From Echinometra lucunter (lineage: Eukaryota > Echinodermata > Echinoidea > Camarodonta > Echinometridae): 64,000 nt of DNA. Below are positions 37,651 to 49,200 of the stretch, one piece after another. Every line of letters starts with the position of its first letter. Position 1 is the stretch's first letter. The translations under genes and the position numbers were made by a program. Location of the stretch: contig CM057169.1 in NCBI GenBank assembly GCA_029962745.1, positions 14,769,843 through 14,833,842 of the forward strand. Direction: 5' to 3'. The notes under the pieces were generated by a model, which saw nothing but the letters and a program-made list of their open reading frames with translations, had not been told where the DNA came from and did no database searches.

Positions 37651-37838
37651 TGACGTCATCATCGAACTATAGCCGCAATCTTCACAATCCCCCTTCCATG
37701 CAGTCGGCTAAATCACAGAGTGCTTTCCCGCCCAATAATCATGATAATGTTGTGCATGTAAATATCACCGTGCAACCAGCTGAGGATGAAAGAGAATGGG
37801 CGAGCTTCAGTCATGACTATATAGCCCCCTCCCTCTAA
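37651..37838 (+). other. Terminal exon B: alternative C-terminus of the MGC-start gene
   Basis: A pyrimidine-rich acceptor, TTTGAAACAG/TG, resembles the start of the preceding duplicate (ATTGAAACAG/TGACATCATCGACG at 37103). In the phase left by exon 3 the 188-bp exon is open to TAA, reading VTSSSNYSRNLHNPP, then FPPNNHDNVVHVNITVQPAE, then EWASFSHDYIAPSL. Codon use and composition look protein-like rather than simple repeat. AATAAA follows at 38122. Joining it to exons 1-3 gives 313 residues. It may be the principal end of the gene. Confidence 0.5.
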
Positions 37839-37925
37839 AGGTGGCTACATCATAGGGGGTTTCCCGCCCAATCGTGACGTAATTATAATCCAGCCACGAC
37901 CTGAGGATGCAAGTGAGTGAACGAG
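37740..37925 (+). repeat. Internal tandem duplication at terminal exon B
   Basis: GGCTAAATCACAG...TTTCCCGCCCAAT...CAACCAGCTGAGGATG in the exon is repeated just past the stop as GGCTACATCATAG...TTTCCCGCCCAAT...CAGCCACGACCTGAGGATG (about 37843-37912). The second copy also stays open for about 25 codons. Confidence 0.6.
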
Positions 37926-38121
37926 AGTAGCGATAATCATCACCAGCACCCCCTCCCCCGGTCCTTCAAGTCGGCAGCATCGCTGGAAGCTTCAGCCAGC
38001 CGAATCGAGATAAGATAAAGAGACAATGCATGAATTAATGGAAGAATGCATTCTTGTCCTCATAATGCGGCGATGAGGAGCATACATGTGTCATCAGCAA
38101 GGTGATCTGATGAAATGGCGG

Positions 38122-38127
38122 AATAAA
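38122..38127 (+). terminator. Candidate poly(A) signal of the MGC-start gene
   Basis: A canonical AATAAA 284 bp after the stop of terminal exon B. Another AATAAA at 36187 precedes terminal exon A. Confidence 0.4.
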
Positions 38128-38550
38128 GATGAAAGCCTGTATTTGGCATGGGGAAAGGCATTCATGACATTTGTACCCTCGATCATTTTTCTTTAAAGTT
38201 TTTCTGTATTAAAAAAAAAATCAGATATGAATATCATTCTTGTAAAGAAAACGAGTTTGGATGGAAAGGTTTATAGTCACAAACTTCATAAATTTCTCCC
38301 TTCAAACAACACGTCACCGCTGGTTTACCAAATCTCGTTTAGGTTTTTCTTATACTGCGTACTGTAGTTATCGAGATTTGTTTGACTAAATTTCATTGGA
38401 GCAGTGCGAAAATATAGAAAATACAAGTCGCACACAGTCACAAGACTAGCCCAGGGACTGAAATTCGGATGGGACCTTGATGCGAGCGGCGGTATAATAG
38501 CCTATATTATACGAGACCATTCCTAGGCAGGTGAAAGTAACTTTTGACTC

Positions 38551-38826
38551 AGGGCCGTACACAGAATTTTTTTCCTGGGGGGCAAGACGCGTAAAAATTT
38601 TCGAAGAAGCTCAAAAGCGAGGGAGCGGGGCGACCGAGGTGGTCACGAGGGTGCTTTTGCATCTTTAAAAGTGAAATTGAAGGATTTGGTGCACACTTTT
38701 TTTGGGATTTTGTGAAAATTTTCAGTATAAAAATGTAAGTTTTCAAAATTTCGGGGGGGGGGGGGGCAACTGCAACTGCAACTGCAACTGCCCCCCCCCC
38801 CCTCGCTGCGTACGGCCATGTTCTGA
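38551..38826. mobile_element. Repeat with GGCCGTAC ends and a G14-C12 hairpin
   Basis: It starts AGGGCCGTACACAGAA and ends GCGTACGGCCATGTTCTG, imperfect inverted ends. Within it, 14 G (38753-38766), four copies of CAACTG and 12 C (38791-38802) lie in a row, so the runs could pair around the hexamer repeat. No coding capacity. Confidence 0.6.
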
Positions 38827-38955
38827 ATTACAAATAATGACCTCGTATTGTGGGTGATTTCTTTTTTCCTTTGGTCAAAAATCTGTAAGTAGGACCAAAA
38901 TATTGACCCGCTCTCCATCCTCTAATAATCATGATAATACGCTATTGCTGCTGAT

Positions 38956-38958
<3 letters not shown>

Positions 38959-39035
<77 letters not shown>
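38959..39035. repeat. (GA)n microsatellite
   Basis: A nearly pure GA tract of about 77 bp. Confidence 0.95.
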
Positions 39036-39130
39036 GCTGAGGAGTGAATGAAGCCATGTGGAACTTGCAGCAAGTTTCAGATAGCAGTGCACCGACAGTG
39101 CACCATGCTTATCAAGATACAGAAGTAGAG

Positions 39131-39310
39131 GTGCCGTAGTCGAGTGGTTTAAGGCGCTTGACTAGAGACGCGAAGGCCGAGGGTTCGATCCCCGGCACGG
39201 CACCTATGCCCTTGAGCAAGGCATTTTATCTACATTGCTGTTTTATGGTGTATCAAATAAATTGATGAGCTATATGCATATTGATACCAACGTGTGCATT
39301 TGTTGTTTAA
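39131..39310 (+). mobile_element. SINE with tRNA-Ser-like head
   Basis: The head (about 39131-39204) has a 7-bp acceptor-like stem (GTGCCGT with ACGGCAC), an A box TAGTCGAGTGGTTTAAGG, an anticodon-like GACTAGAGAC and a B box GGTTCGATCC. It resembles tRNA-Ser but lacks the proper variable arm. The tail runs CCCTTGAGCAAGGCATTTTA, CTACATTGCTGTTTTAT and GTACCAACGTGTGCA-like sequence. A second copy of this tail lies at about 52363-52440. Confidence 0.7.
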
Positions 39311-39719
39311 AAAAAGATACAGAAAGAAGGCACCAAAAGCATCACAGTAGTTGTATTCAGAAGCTGACTCGGGGACTGAAATTGAGCAACTCAGATCAGA
39401 TCACAAATGAACCGACCATCGAGCAGAATTATTGTACGGCCTTTGGGAAAACTAAGGTCCCTTATCATCACTCACTGTGCTAAGATATAGAGAAAGAAAG
39501 CACAAACCTGTCAATAGCTGCGTTATGAGCTTAAGATATCCTGAAAATGACGTCATCTGTCATGAATGATTCTAAAAAAGATAAGCATGGTAGTCAGAAT
39601 AGGATGCCCTGGAAATAAAGGAGAAGATAACTTTGTGACCATTTTGAGACCAAAGAAATGGCTGGTTATTCTACCTGACTGCTAAGAACATGAAGAGAGC
39701 ATGTGTATGTTTGTAAGTA

Positions 39720-39880
39720 AGCAACCAGGGAATCGACAGCTTTAAGTCCCTTCCGAAGGACTTGGTAATGAGGATTAATATCTTACCAAAGGCCATTATA
39801 ACGCATCCACTTGGTTTCGAACCCGGGTACTCCCAGTTACGAGACTACTGCTTTACCACTGAGCCACAGCGCCTCCCGTG
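39720..39880 (-). mobile_element. tRNA-derived SINE of a second type, reverse strand
   Basis: Read on the minus strand, the head starts GGAGGCGCTGTGGCTCAGTG, with A box TGGCTCAGTGG and B box GGGTTCGAAACC. The body continues GGCCTTTGGTAAGATATT and CCTTCGGAAGGGACTTAAAG. The anticodon region is not well paired, so it is a SINE rather than a tRNA gene. Confidence 0.6.
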
Positions 39881-40246
39881 GAAGGAATTCTTCCGATGAA
39901 TACAGCAAAAGCCAGCCATAAAATAGCCTACACTGGATAATGAATGATAATATGGAAAATAAACCAGCCCAAATAACAAGGAATTGAAATCAACAAATGT
40001 TTGTCAAATACGAAAAGGCAAAACAAGAACTAACAATCGCATTAAAATTGTTAAATCATATATGAAACAGTTTGAAACAAACCTTGATGTGGATGTGTAT
40101 TTTGCTAATAATCAGTGAAGTTATATAGAATGAAAGAGCAAGTTTGTGTGTTATTTGCGAAGACAGTAATGTCATAATATTCATTTGAGCCGAAATGGAG
40201 GCATAAAATCACAAAAGGTTAAACGCAGTGCAGAGAGCAAATGACC

Positions 40247-40260
40247 GAGAGAGGGAGGGG

Positions 40261-40315
<55 letters not shown>

Positions 40316-40366
40316 AGGATGTGATAGATAGATAGAGAGGGGGAGAGAGGGGGAGAGAGGGAGAGA
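40247..40366. repeat. (GA)n microsatellite and GGGAGAGA satellite
   Basis: A GA tract (40264-40310) is followed by G runs and repeated GGGGGAGAGA units. Confidence 0.9.
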
Positions 40367-40479
40367 TGAATATATTATAGCCCGTCAGTTTCTTTGTTTT
40401 TCCTTCAAAACAGTATTTTATTTACCTTTTTATTGACTCTAATTATGAACTATACACAAATATGAACGAGCATGAATGT

Positions 40480-40726
40480 TAGTTGTTCCCCCAGTTGTTC
40501 ACGTCTGTGTCGGGGGTACTTTGTGAAGTTAAAGGCCTAAATAATTTGTATATGATAACGCAGAGAGAGAAGTATATTGACACCATAATCAATTACACTC
40601 CAAAAGATATTTTGTCTAGCGCCACTTACGATCATTCGGGTCGCATTGACGACAATGTAAACAATTCTGAAGTTTGCGGTAATTTGCCGATTTCCATTTT
40701 CTGGAAAAGTGACCAACACTAAGCAG
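40480..40726 (+). promoter_or_regulatory. Candidate 5' non-coding exon of the LRR gene
   Basis: A strong 5' splice site, AAGCA/GTAAGTATTTT, lies at 40727. A 3' splice site, GATTTCAG/AATCAG, lies at 41648, 54 bp before the first ATG of the LRR gene. The two could be joined as a leader exon. The open frame of 79 codons across 40483-40722 has no recognisable domain and a stop just before the donor, so I treat the stretch as leader. Exon start unknown. Confidence 0.3.
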
Positions 40727-41317
40727 TAAGTATTTTGATATTATAATTACAATAAATCCCCTGGTTTATGTTCATTTTTCAATAGATTAGTTTATCAGAT
40801 GCGAATTGAAATACAAATCGAAGGAAGAGGAGTATATGCAGTTCAAAATTACCTTGGTCCTACATGCTCATATTGGTGTGATATATTCCAAATTTTGTGC
40901 GTCCATCATATCCATGTGCACTCGAGTGTTTCAGCAGCATGCTTGTTTGTTTGTTTCTTTGTTTTTGTTTGTTTTTGGTTTTTTTCGTCTTTTGCGCCAT
41001 TTCATTTCGTGAGGTCTTTGGGTGTCTTCTAGTCATAAATGTCCAGGAATTCATTTGATTGTTACTCAAAAAGAAATGCATGGATATGGATTGGCATACA
41101 ATTTTAGTCTAAATTTCATTTAGACCTAGAGTATATTCAACCAAATTTGAAGGAGAAAAAGAACTTGAACAAGTTGAAGAAAAAGAAGAAAAAACGAATA
41201 TTTCACTTGAACATAATGATTTTCTGAAAATTCGTCAGACACCAAACTAATATTCTAACTTAACTGTTTTGGAAGAAGTTTTAAGTCAGATGTTTTGATG
41301 TAGACTACATTTGGCAA

Positions 41318-41401
41318 GACTTCCTTTTGCAACAGCCACCCAACTTGCAAGGTGTGCTTTATTCCGTAAGCATGTTTGGGTGGCTGTCGCAAAAGGAAGT
41401 C
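41318..41401. repeat. Inverted repeat with 26-bp arms
   Basis: GACTTCCTTTTGCAACAGCC (41318 on) and its complement GGCTGTCGCAAAAGGAAGTC (ending 41401) flank a 34-bp spacer, with two mismatches at most in each arm. It lies upstream of the LRR gene start. Confidence 0.75.
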
Positions 41402-41702
41402 TTTCCCTACATTTCTATATAGAAAGCGTTCTGACTTCTGTTTCAAATCTTCATGCTCATGTTCAATGAGTCTTTATTTTTACTTTATATCTTCACAACT
41501 GTATTGCGCAAATAATAACAATATCATGTATATCTAATACTTTGTTCAAATGACAAATGTATGAATCAGTACTACACTATGCAATGAATATTTGACATGT
41601 GAATTATCTTTTATTGTCATTTTCAATGCTCAGCTCAATTGATTTCAGAATCAGAAACATACGATTGTGTAAAACAAGACAGGAGAACAGCTAGAGAGCA
41701 TC

Positions 41703-41915
41703 ATGCCAGGCAAGAAAGGTAAAGGTAAAGGGAAGGGGAAAGGGAAGAAGAAGAAGAGCAAGAAGCCCAAGGGAATGTTGGAAAACCCTGCCGATGTTGT
41801 GAAAAGACTCCAGAGGGTCTACATGGCCCAGTGCCAGAACAAGAACTCTGCAGTCTGCCCTGGTCTGAAGAAGTTCCTCAAGGATTGCTATGAAGACAAC
41901 AGACTTGCAGTCAAG
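41703..41915 (+). other. Coding exon 1 of the LRR gene
   Basis: 71 codons, ATG at 41703, donor TCAAG/GTAACA, phase 0. The Lys/Gly tract at residues 4-23 is encoded by AAA, AAG and GG(T/A/G) triplets. Confidence 0.85.
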
Positions 41916-44900
41916 GTAACATTGAAGGCAAATTTTAACCTCTTGCTTGCAGATAGTTTCAGTTTGTTTAATGGCCAAAAGATGTAATTTCAGAGAAATG
42001 ATAGGCTAAACAATTTGATCTCTGGTGATTGTTCTTACAATTTGATTTCTTCCTTGTTTTCTTACTTTTTTGTTGTAATTTGTTTTGATTTGGTGTGCTT
42101 TTGCCTATGTTGGTCATGAAATTCATTCCCCCAAAAGTTGATTGTGAAACGTATCATCACAATACAGTTTTATAAAAAAACTATGAGCAAATTTAAGACT
42201 AGAATTATAGATGACTTGAATGTGTGCCTGGTCTAAAAAGAGGAAAGATAGAGAGAGAATGGCTGGGAAAAACACTAAAAACATTATTTATGAAAATGTG
42301 AGATTTAGTGGTGAGTAAATAAACAAAATTAAGATTAAAAGAGGGTTAATCCAGCAAGTTAAACCCATTAGCTATGGGGAAACAGGTGACCCCCATATTA
42401 AGCCTATGGGAATTAGGGAATTCAAAAGTCAAGGGGTTAATTTTGCTGGGTTTTTTTTTCTGCTGTCTGTTCAGTTTATCTTGGAGCCAATTCCAGACTT
42501 TGAGGACCCAGACTTGACCAACGTCCAGCTTGACCCGCTTATTTTAGCCATCAGGGCCGAGAGGTTCAAGTACATCAAAGAACTCCATGTTTGGGACCTC
42601 CCACTCAAGCATGCTGATGTTGCCAATTTAGTGAGTATGAAGGAAAACTTTCAATTATTTCTTTAAAACATTTAAAAGTAATTTTGAGTTCTGGTAATGA
42701 AGAAAAATATATTTTCACAGGATGAAATATAACTTACAATGAAAGGTGAAAACACACATACTAATAATGTTCAGCTGTTGATTTTGAATGAATGATATAA
42801 AGTAATGCTGAGATATTCCTATTTTGTATCCCCCCCAAAAAAATGTTAGGCTAGGTTAAGGGCTAGGTTAAGGGTTAGGTTTAGGGTAGTAAAGTAAAGT
42901 GCATATTGAATGGTTCTGAATTTTTGCTGATTGCCGGAAATTGCTGCAAAGCAATTTTTTGTGTGTGTTCTGAATTTTTACTGATTGCCTGCAAAGCAAT
43001 TTTTGTGTTTTTACTGCAGAAGATGAATTAATGTATCAAGTAAGTGTCATATCATTTTAGCTTTAACCCATTAAGCACAATTTGATTTTGGTATAACACT
43101 TATTTTCCATAGACGCCAGCCCGAGTTATCTCGGGCATAGTATTCAACTGGTTTACCAAGCACACCACTGGCTATCCCTTTGAATCTAATGGAACGTGCA
43201 ATTGCAGATGAGTGTGTGATGGAACTTCTGTAACTCACCATCTGTGTGTTTCTAATCTACAGGCCTTGATGATGGAGAAAGGACCATATCCCATCTCCAG
43301 ATTAGAGCTGATTGATTGCAGTGTAGAACCCTATGCAGCAGAGAGACTGATGCGGAATTGTACAGGGTTAACCAGTCTCACTACTCTCTCCCTGGACTAT
43401 AATGAGTAAGTGTGGTATGCACTCACTGGAGTCTCCTACATTTTGTACATCATATCAAAAATATGATAACAGTAAATTTGTAAATTGGGGTAAATGTGCA
43501 AAGTGGGATGAATGGAGACAAAAGTTACAGACCTTCCCTTCTCTCCCTGGACTATAATGAGTAAGTGTGGTATGCACTCACTGGAGTCTCCTACATTTTG
43601 TACATCATATCAAAAATATGATAACAGTAAATTTGTCAATTGGGGTAAATGTGCAAAGTGGGATGAATGGAGACAAAAAGTTACAGAGCTTCCTGACATT
43701 ATTTTTTATTCTGAGTGATAATGTGGAAGACCGATATATTTGTTTATTTTTTCTGAGTACAGAAATCAAAAGGAACTCCATTCCTAAGAGGGAGGGGAAA
43801 AAAATTATATCAGCATTTTTTTATATTTTTATTTATAGTTCATATTCACTCCTTACTCCATGTCAGTTGAAATGCCCTGGGCACCATGACTCCTTGATGA
43901 TGGAGAAAGGATAACATTCATATTTTTCATTGATTTTTTTTTTTTGGGGGGGGGGGGGAGAGGGGGGGGGGGTGGTGTGAATTTACATGGTTCTAAGATC
44001 AGTATAGATTATACAGGTATATGGTATGTTAGTAAATTTTTGTTTCCTTGTATTGTGTGCATTACCTTGTACTACTCTACGATTGCAGAGGTAACATCCC
44101 AGGTAAATGCAAATGTGCCTTCACTGATCAATAAAGTATATATTAACTTTTAAAGAAAAACCATGTTTGTTTTGGTATTTTGCATTCTAACATATCTCCA
44201 TTTTTTGATGATTTATTTTTGCTTTTTGCTGTGAACTGATTGTGTAAACTTGATTGTGCATCTTTCAAAAGCATGTTAAGATAGAAATCATGCTCTAGAG
44301 ACTAACTTTTTTTAAACTTATTCATGACAGGAATTATTTAAATCCCTATTTGATCAGCTTTTCTTCCTCAAATTGGCAACACTTGTATTTTTCTATTATT
44401 GCTACATTTTTCTTATAAAAAGTCATGTATCTGAAATGAATATAAATTGACTGAAGGTATGTTAAGAAGTTTAAAATTTGCAAATTGGCATTGAAAAACT
44501 ATGAGTTTGACCTTGCCCTCACATTGCCAATTTAAGGATTGTAGTGCTTACATACATACTTCCTTTTCTGTTTCTAGGATTGGTGATAGTGGATGCATCG
44601 GACTATGTAAAGGTCTGATGAAGAATGAAACCATGATAAGCCTTAGTCTTTGTTACTGTGATCTGGGAGTCCAGAGTGGGACAGCTCTTGGTCAGGTGGT
44701 CTCAACCACTGCCATCAGGTAAGTTCAAAAGTTGACCCAACTTTAGCTGAACAAAACTTTTGCGCTGGATTGTCTTTTTGCAAGTAGGTGTTGGGTAGTT
44801 CGCAGGCACAAACCCTGGTCTGTTGAAACATGTTAAAGGGTCTGAGTAGGAGACTAAAGGAAGTCAATGGGGACACAGCCAGTAGGCAGTCTTGCTAGGC

Positions 44901-46237
44901 TTCTCTCAAGATGCAGTGCATTTAAATTAAAGTGTCAGTTGGGGCCTGTGCCTGCAGATGAGGTGTAGGGTGTGGTTGTTTACTCCAGATTTGAAGATAG
45001 GAATTAGCAAGTGCAGGAAAACGATCACAAGGCAATTATTGCTGAAGTAAAGTGGAAAATTGTTTCTAGAGCAAATGCATTTATCCTTGCATCAACACTA
45101 CTATGTCTACTAGTTTCTGATTCAGTGGACCCGGGTTCGAGTCCTGTCTGAGTCATGTCTCTCGGATGGTGATGTAAAAGGGCGGTCCCAGACGTAAGTA
45201 ATCATATCTGATTGATACATGTCTGTAAAAACCCAATTCAACAACAACAACAGCATTATTACCATTGGAATCATTAGAACATTTTATTCATGTTCCAAGC
45301 AATATGGTTTATTATTACCCATACAAGACATCTGAGCAGGTCAATTTTCAAATCATATCGACCCAGTTTAGAGAAAAGTCCATATCAATCAGAAAGCCGG
45401 TCCATATTTTTGATATACCACGTTTTTTCGTGTACAAGAAATTTTGAGCACGCGCAAACAATCAAACTTGGTTTAAATGCGCGAGCACAATGTAGTGCGC
45501 GTGCAATGAAATTTGCATATCACTGCGAGCGTCTAATGCGAATTCAATTTTTGGGAATGATTTTTGTTTTGCCTGGCTTGCATTTTTTTGTATTGTGAAT
45601 TTAGGTACATCAACTTTGATTTTTGCTCAAGATGTCTTGTAGATAATAATTATGATATTGACTGGCCTTTCCGAGATATGACTTTCATATATTGCCCTCA
45701 TTAGATTCATATCACCCTCGGCTTCCGCCTCAGGGGATATGATCTAATTCGGGCAATATATGTCATATCTCTATCAAGGCCAGGCCAGTCAATTATTGTA
45801 TCCAGGGTGGATGTCTCAACACACCTAGATGTTTCTTTATGGCCATCTTGTTCCAATTATGCCTTATCTTGTATTGGTACCTGGGTTATTGTTATGCCTC
45901 CGCCCACCAAAGGTGGGTGCCCGAGGCATTATGTTTTGGGGTTGTAAGTCCTTCCCGTTTTCATTATTGCGATAACTTAAGAACAATTTTATAGATCATA
46001 TTCAAACTTGACTCATGTACGCATATGGGAGGGACAATGATCTGTTTGGATTTTGGAGTCACAAGGTCAAAGTCAAAGGTCATAGATGTCATATGCATAA
46101 AAATGGCTTGTTCTCGCGATATCTTAACCATTTGACGGATGAACTTCAAATTGGATCATGTGTGCATATGGGAGAGACAATGATCTGATTAGATTTGGGG
46201 GGGTCATGAGGTCAAAGGTCAATGAGGTCAGTATATA

Positions 46238-46280
<43 letters not shown>

Positions 46281-49200
46281 GAAAATTATGACTTTTGTTT
46301 TCTTCCCCCCACTTCATCCTAGGGAAGTGTATCTCAATGGGAATAACCTGGAAGCAGAGGGTGCGTCTGAACTGATCAGACTAGCAGTAGATCATGCAGA
46401 AGCAGAGAGCTATCAACGGGCACAGGAGGCTGTCAAAAAAGCTGAGGAAGAAGCCTTGGCGTTATTAGCAGGTAAATACCAAGCAGAAAAAGTACCATGG
46501 GTACCATGGTATTTTGACAAAATTACCATCAAAGCCATGGAAGTACCATGCAAGTACCATCAAATTACTATGATACTCTTGGTACTTTTTCACAAGGGTA
46601 GGAAGGTGATAGAGAAAAGAGAGAATTTTATAGGGCAGAAGATTGCATGTAAGCAAGAGAGGGAGAGAGAGAGAGAGAGGAAAAGAGAGAACATGTAGAT
46701 TTTTAAAAAAAAGAGAGGGAGAAATTCGGAGAGGATATGATTTATTCTGATAAATTGACAGTTCATATCATGATCTAAATGGTAGCAATGACATGAAAAC
46801 CCAAATATCATGAAATCTTTGAGAAATCGCATCAAAGTTTGAGCAATGAAATAATGAATACTGAAACATCGATGTCCATTTGTCTGTTTGAATTTTAATT
46901 GAAGACACACTCTTCAAAAAAGTGTCTCTAAATGATAAAACGAGCTATTTTTCACCTCCATGTCAAACCTTCATGTTGGCAGAAAAGGAAAGGAGTCGAG
47001 TGAGGACAGCCCTCGATGATGAGGAGCCAAAGCTGGATTCAAAACCATCATCGGCAAAGAGTGCCAAAGGAGGAAAGAAAAAGAAGAAGAAAGGTGAGAT
47101 TTGTTTGAAATGTTATGTCTGTACAGGTTACTGTGCTTCATAGCAACTGTATGTCTTTGATTCATATAGGAATGTCTTAATTTTAACTGTATTAATTTTC
47201 ACTCATATTAACCTGTTGAATACTAAGCCAGAGATAACCTGGACTGGGATCTATGGAAAATGTGTGTTATACCAAAATCAGATTGTATTCAAGGGGTTAC
47301 ACTCTCCTATTTACATAAACTGGGGGGGGGGGGTTGTTTCATAAAGCTATTCTTAAATTACAAACGACTGGAACATGTACTTGGGTGCTAATCAGATTCT
47401 CATTCATTGACATACAGCACAAGAATGTATCACCAGTCGTGCGTAAAGCCATTCGTAACTTACAAACAGCTTTATAAAACACCCCCTGGCATGATTTTTA
47501 TGCACTTCCCAGTATTGTTGTTGTTTTTTTTAATTTGATGAGACCTTTGAGTTTTCAGCAATTTGACTTATTGGCATGTTGATGCATTTCACCCAAAAGA
47601 TATTGATTGAAGAGAATATACTTTCCCCTCTGAAATGATAAAATGCCCCCTGAGAAGCATCTCAAGTTTAGCTACAGAAAGATTGGAGACAGAATTGAGC
47701 TTCGATTGGATACAGGTGTTATAGAGGTGTATAACATGCATTTCTCATAAACCTTAATCCTAGTTATCTTGGCTTAGTACTCAACAGATTAAGGAGGAGG
47801 TCTTATATGGACTAAGAGCTCCTTTTGTGAAGTTAGAATGGCTCTGTTTTAAGAATTAGAAGAGAAGTCATTCTGGCATCGCCATTGTTCAAAATAATCA
47901 TAGTTGAACTATTTAAAAGATTTAATTTAAAGAATTTTATTCAGGTAATATTTGGGATTGTTTTGCTCTTAGTTATAAAAATGTTCATTGTAATCTAGAG
48001 CAATGAATATTTTGAATTACGTAAGGTATACCCTTTTTTTTTGTTTCTGCAGGGAAGAAAAAGAAGAAATCCAAAGAGCCACCTGGCCCTCCTCCTAAGG
48101 GGCCTCTGATCTACAAACTCCACCTAGCAGACAACGGTATCGACATGTATGGAAAAGGATCTACCTACGCACCTATCATCGCCATGAGGCTCTTCAGAAC
48201 GTAAGTTCTTGCTCTGTCTGGTTCTGGGCTTTGTTTCATAAAACTTGTTATCAATAACAAGTTGCACTAACTGTTATAAGCTACTGAAATCCTTGCATCT
48301 GATTGACTGAGAGCAAATTTGTCATAGAAATGTGGCAGTTGTTAGTTTTAGTTTTATAAAATGGGGCCCTGTACTTTTTTGCCTCTCTTGGCTATTTGTC
48401 AAAAACTTGTGGTTTGTTATCTTTCCATGCTGTGAGCAGCAAATCTCACATAAAATTTGAATTTCAGAGAATATGTCTTGACATAGAATGGCTACATTTT
48501 CCTTCCCAAAGCATCAATATTTGCCTGCATTTTGTACCCAGTTCAGTACTTGAAAAAATTACACATGTACCAAATAATACGTCAGTATCAAATTCTTAGA
48601 AGTTCATTTACAAATAATATTCAGCTATTTTGGGCAAATCCAGCCCCCTAGACCTTTTGCACAGTATGTCTGCACCGTACAAAGCTCTCGGCGTGATGTT
48701 CCATGTCATTTTTGTTTTAAATCTGGTTAAATCGTTTTAGACCAAATTTACGATGCCCTGGTAAGTAATTCTGAAGTTACACAACATTTTTTACTTGCTC
48801 AGATTCTGCCCTTCTCTTTCCATAGTAAAGCCCCCAAAATAAGTTGCAAGTTTCAAGTTTCAAAGTTTATTGATTGAAATCCACACACATGGGATTGTTC
48901 TCAATTTTCGCAAAGTGCAACAAAATTACAAAACATGACCTGATTAGGGTTAAGAATCAACTTGTGTATCTATCACAGCCATGAGGCTCTTCAGAACATA
49001 TTTACTTTCCTTTTGTGGTCTTCTATTCTTTTTTTTCATTATGGACTATCAGTTAAAAGCCTTTGGGTTTGGACTCCTTCCATACCATAATGGGCAAATC
49101 TTGTTTAAGATTTGAGTGTTGTTGAACTACGTGTATATATTGTGAAGAGGATTTACTATGTTTTCTTTACCAGAACAGAAGCAGATAAATATACCTCTAT

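Noticed and set aside
39131..39204. tRNA-like sequence with good acceptor stem and B box
   Set aside because: The anticodon stem and variable arm do not fold as a serine or leucine tRNA, and a SINE body follows directly. A copy of that body occurs at about 52363-52440. It is called a SINE head.
39812..39880. Minus-strand tRNA-like sequence
   Set aside because: A and B boxes are present but the anticodon stem is poorly paired and a repeat-like body continues past the end, so it is called a SINE.
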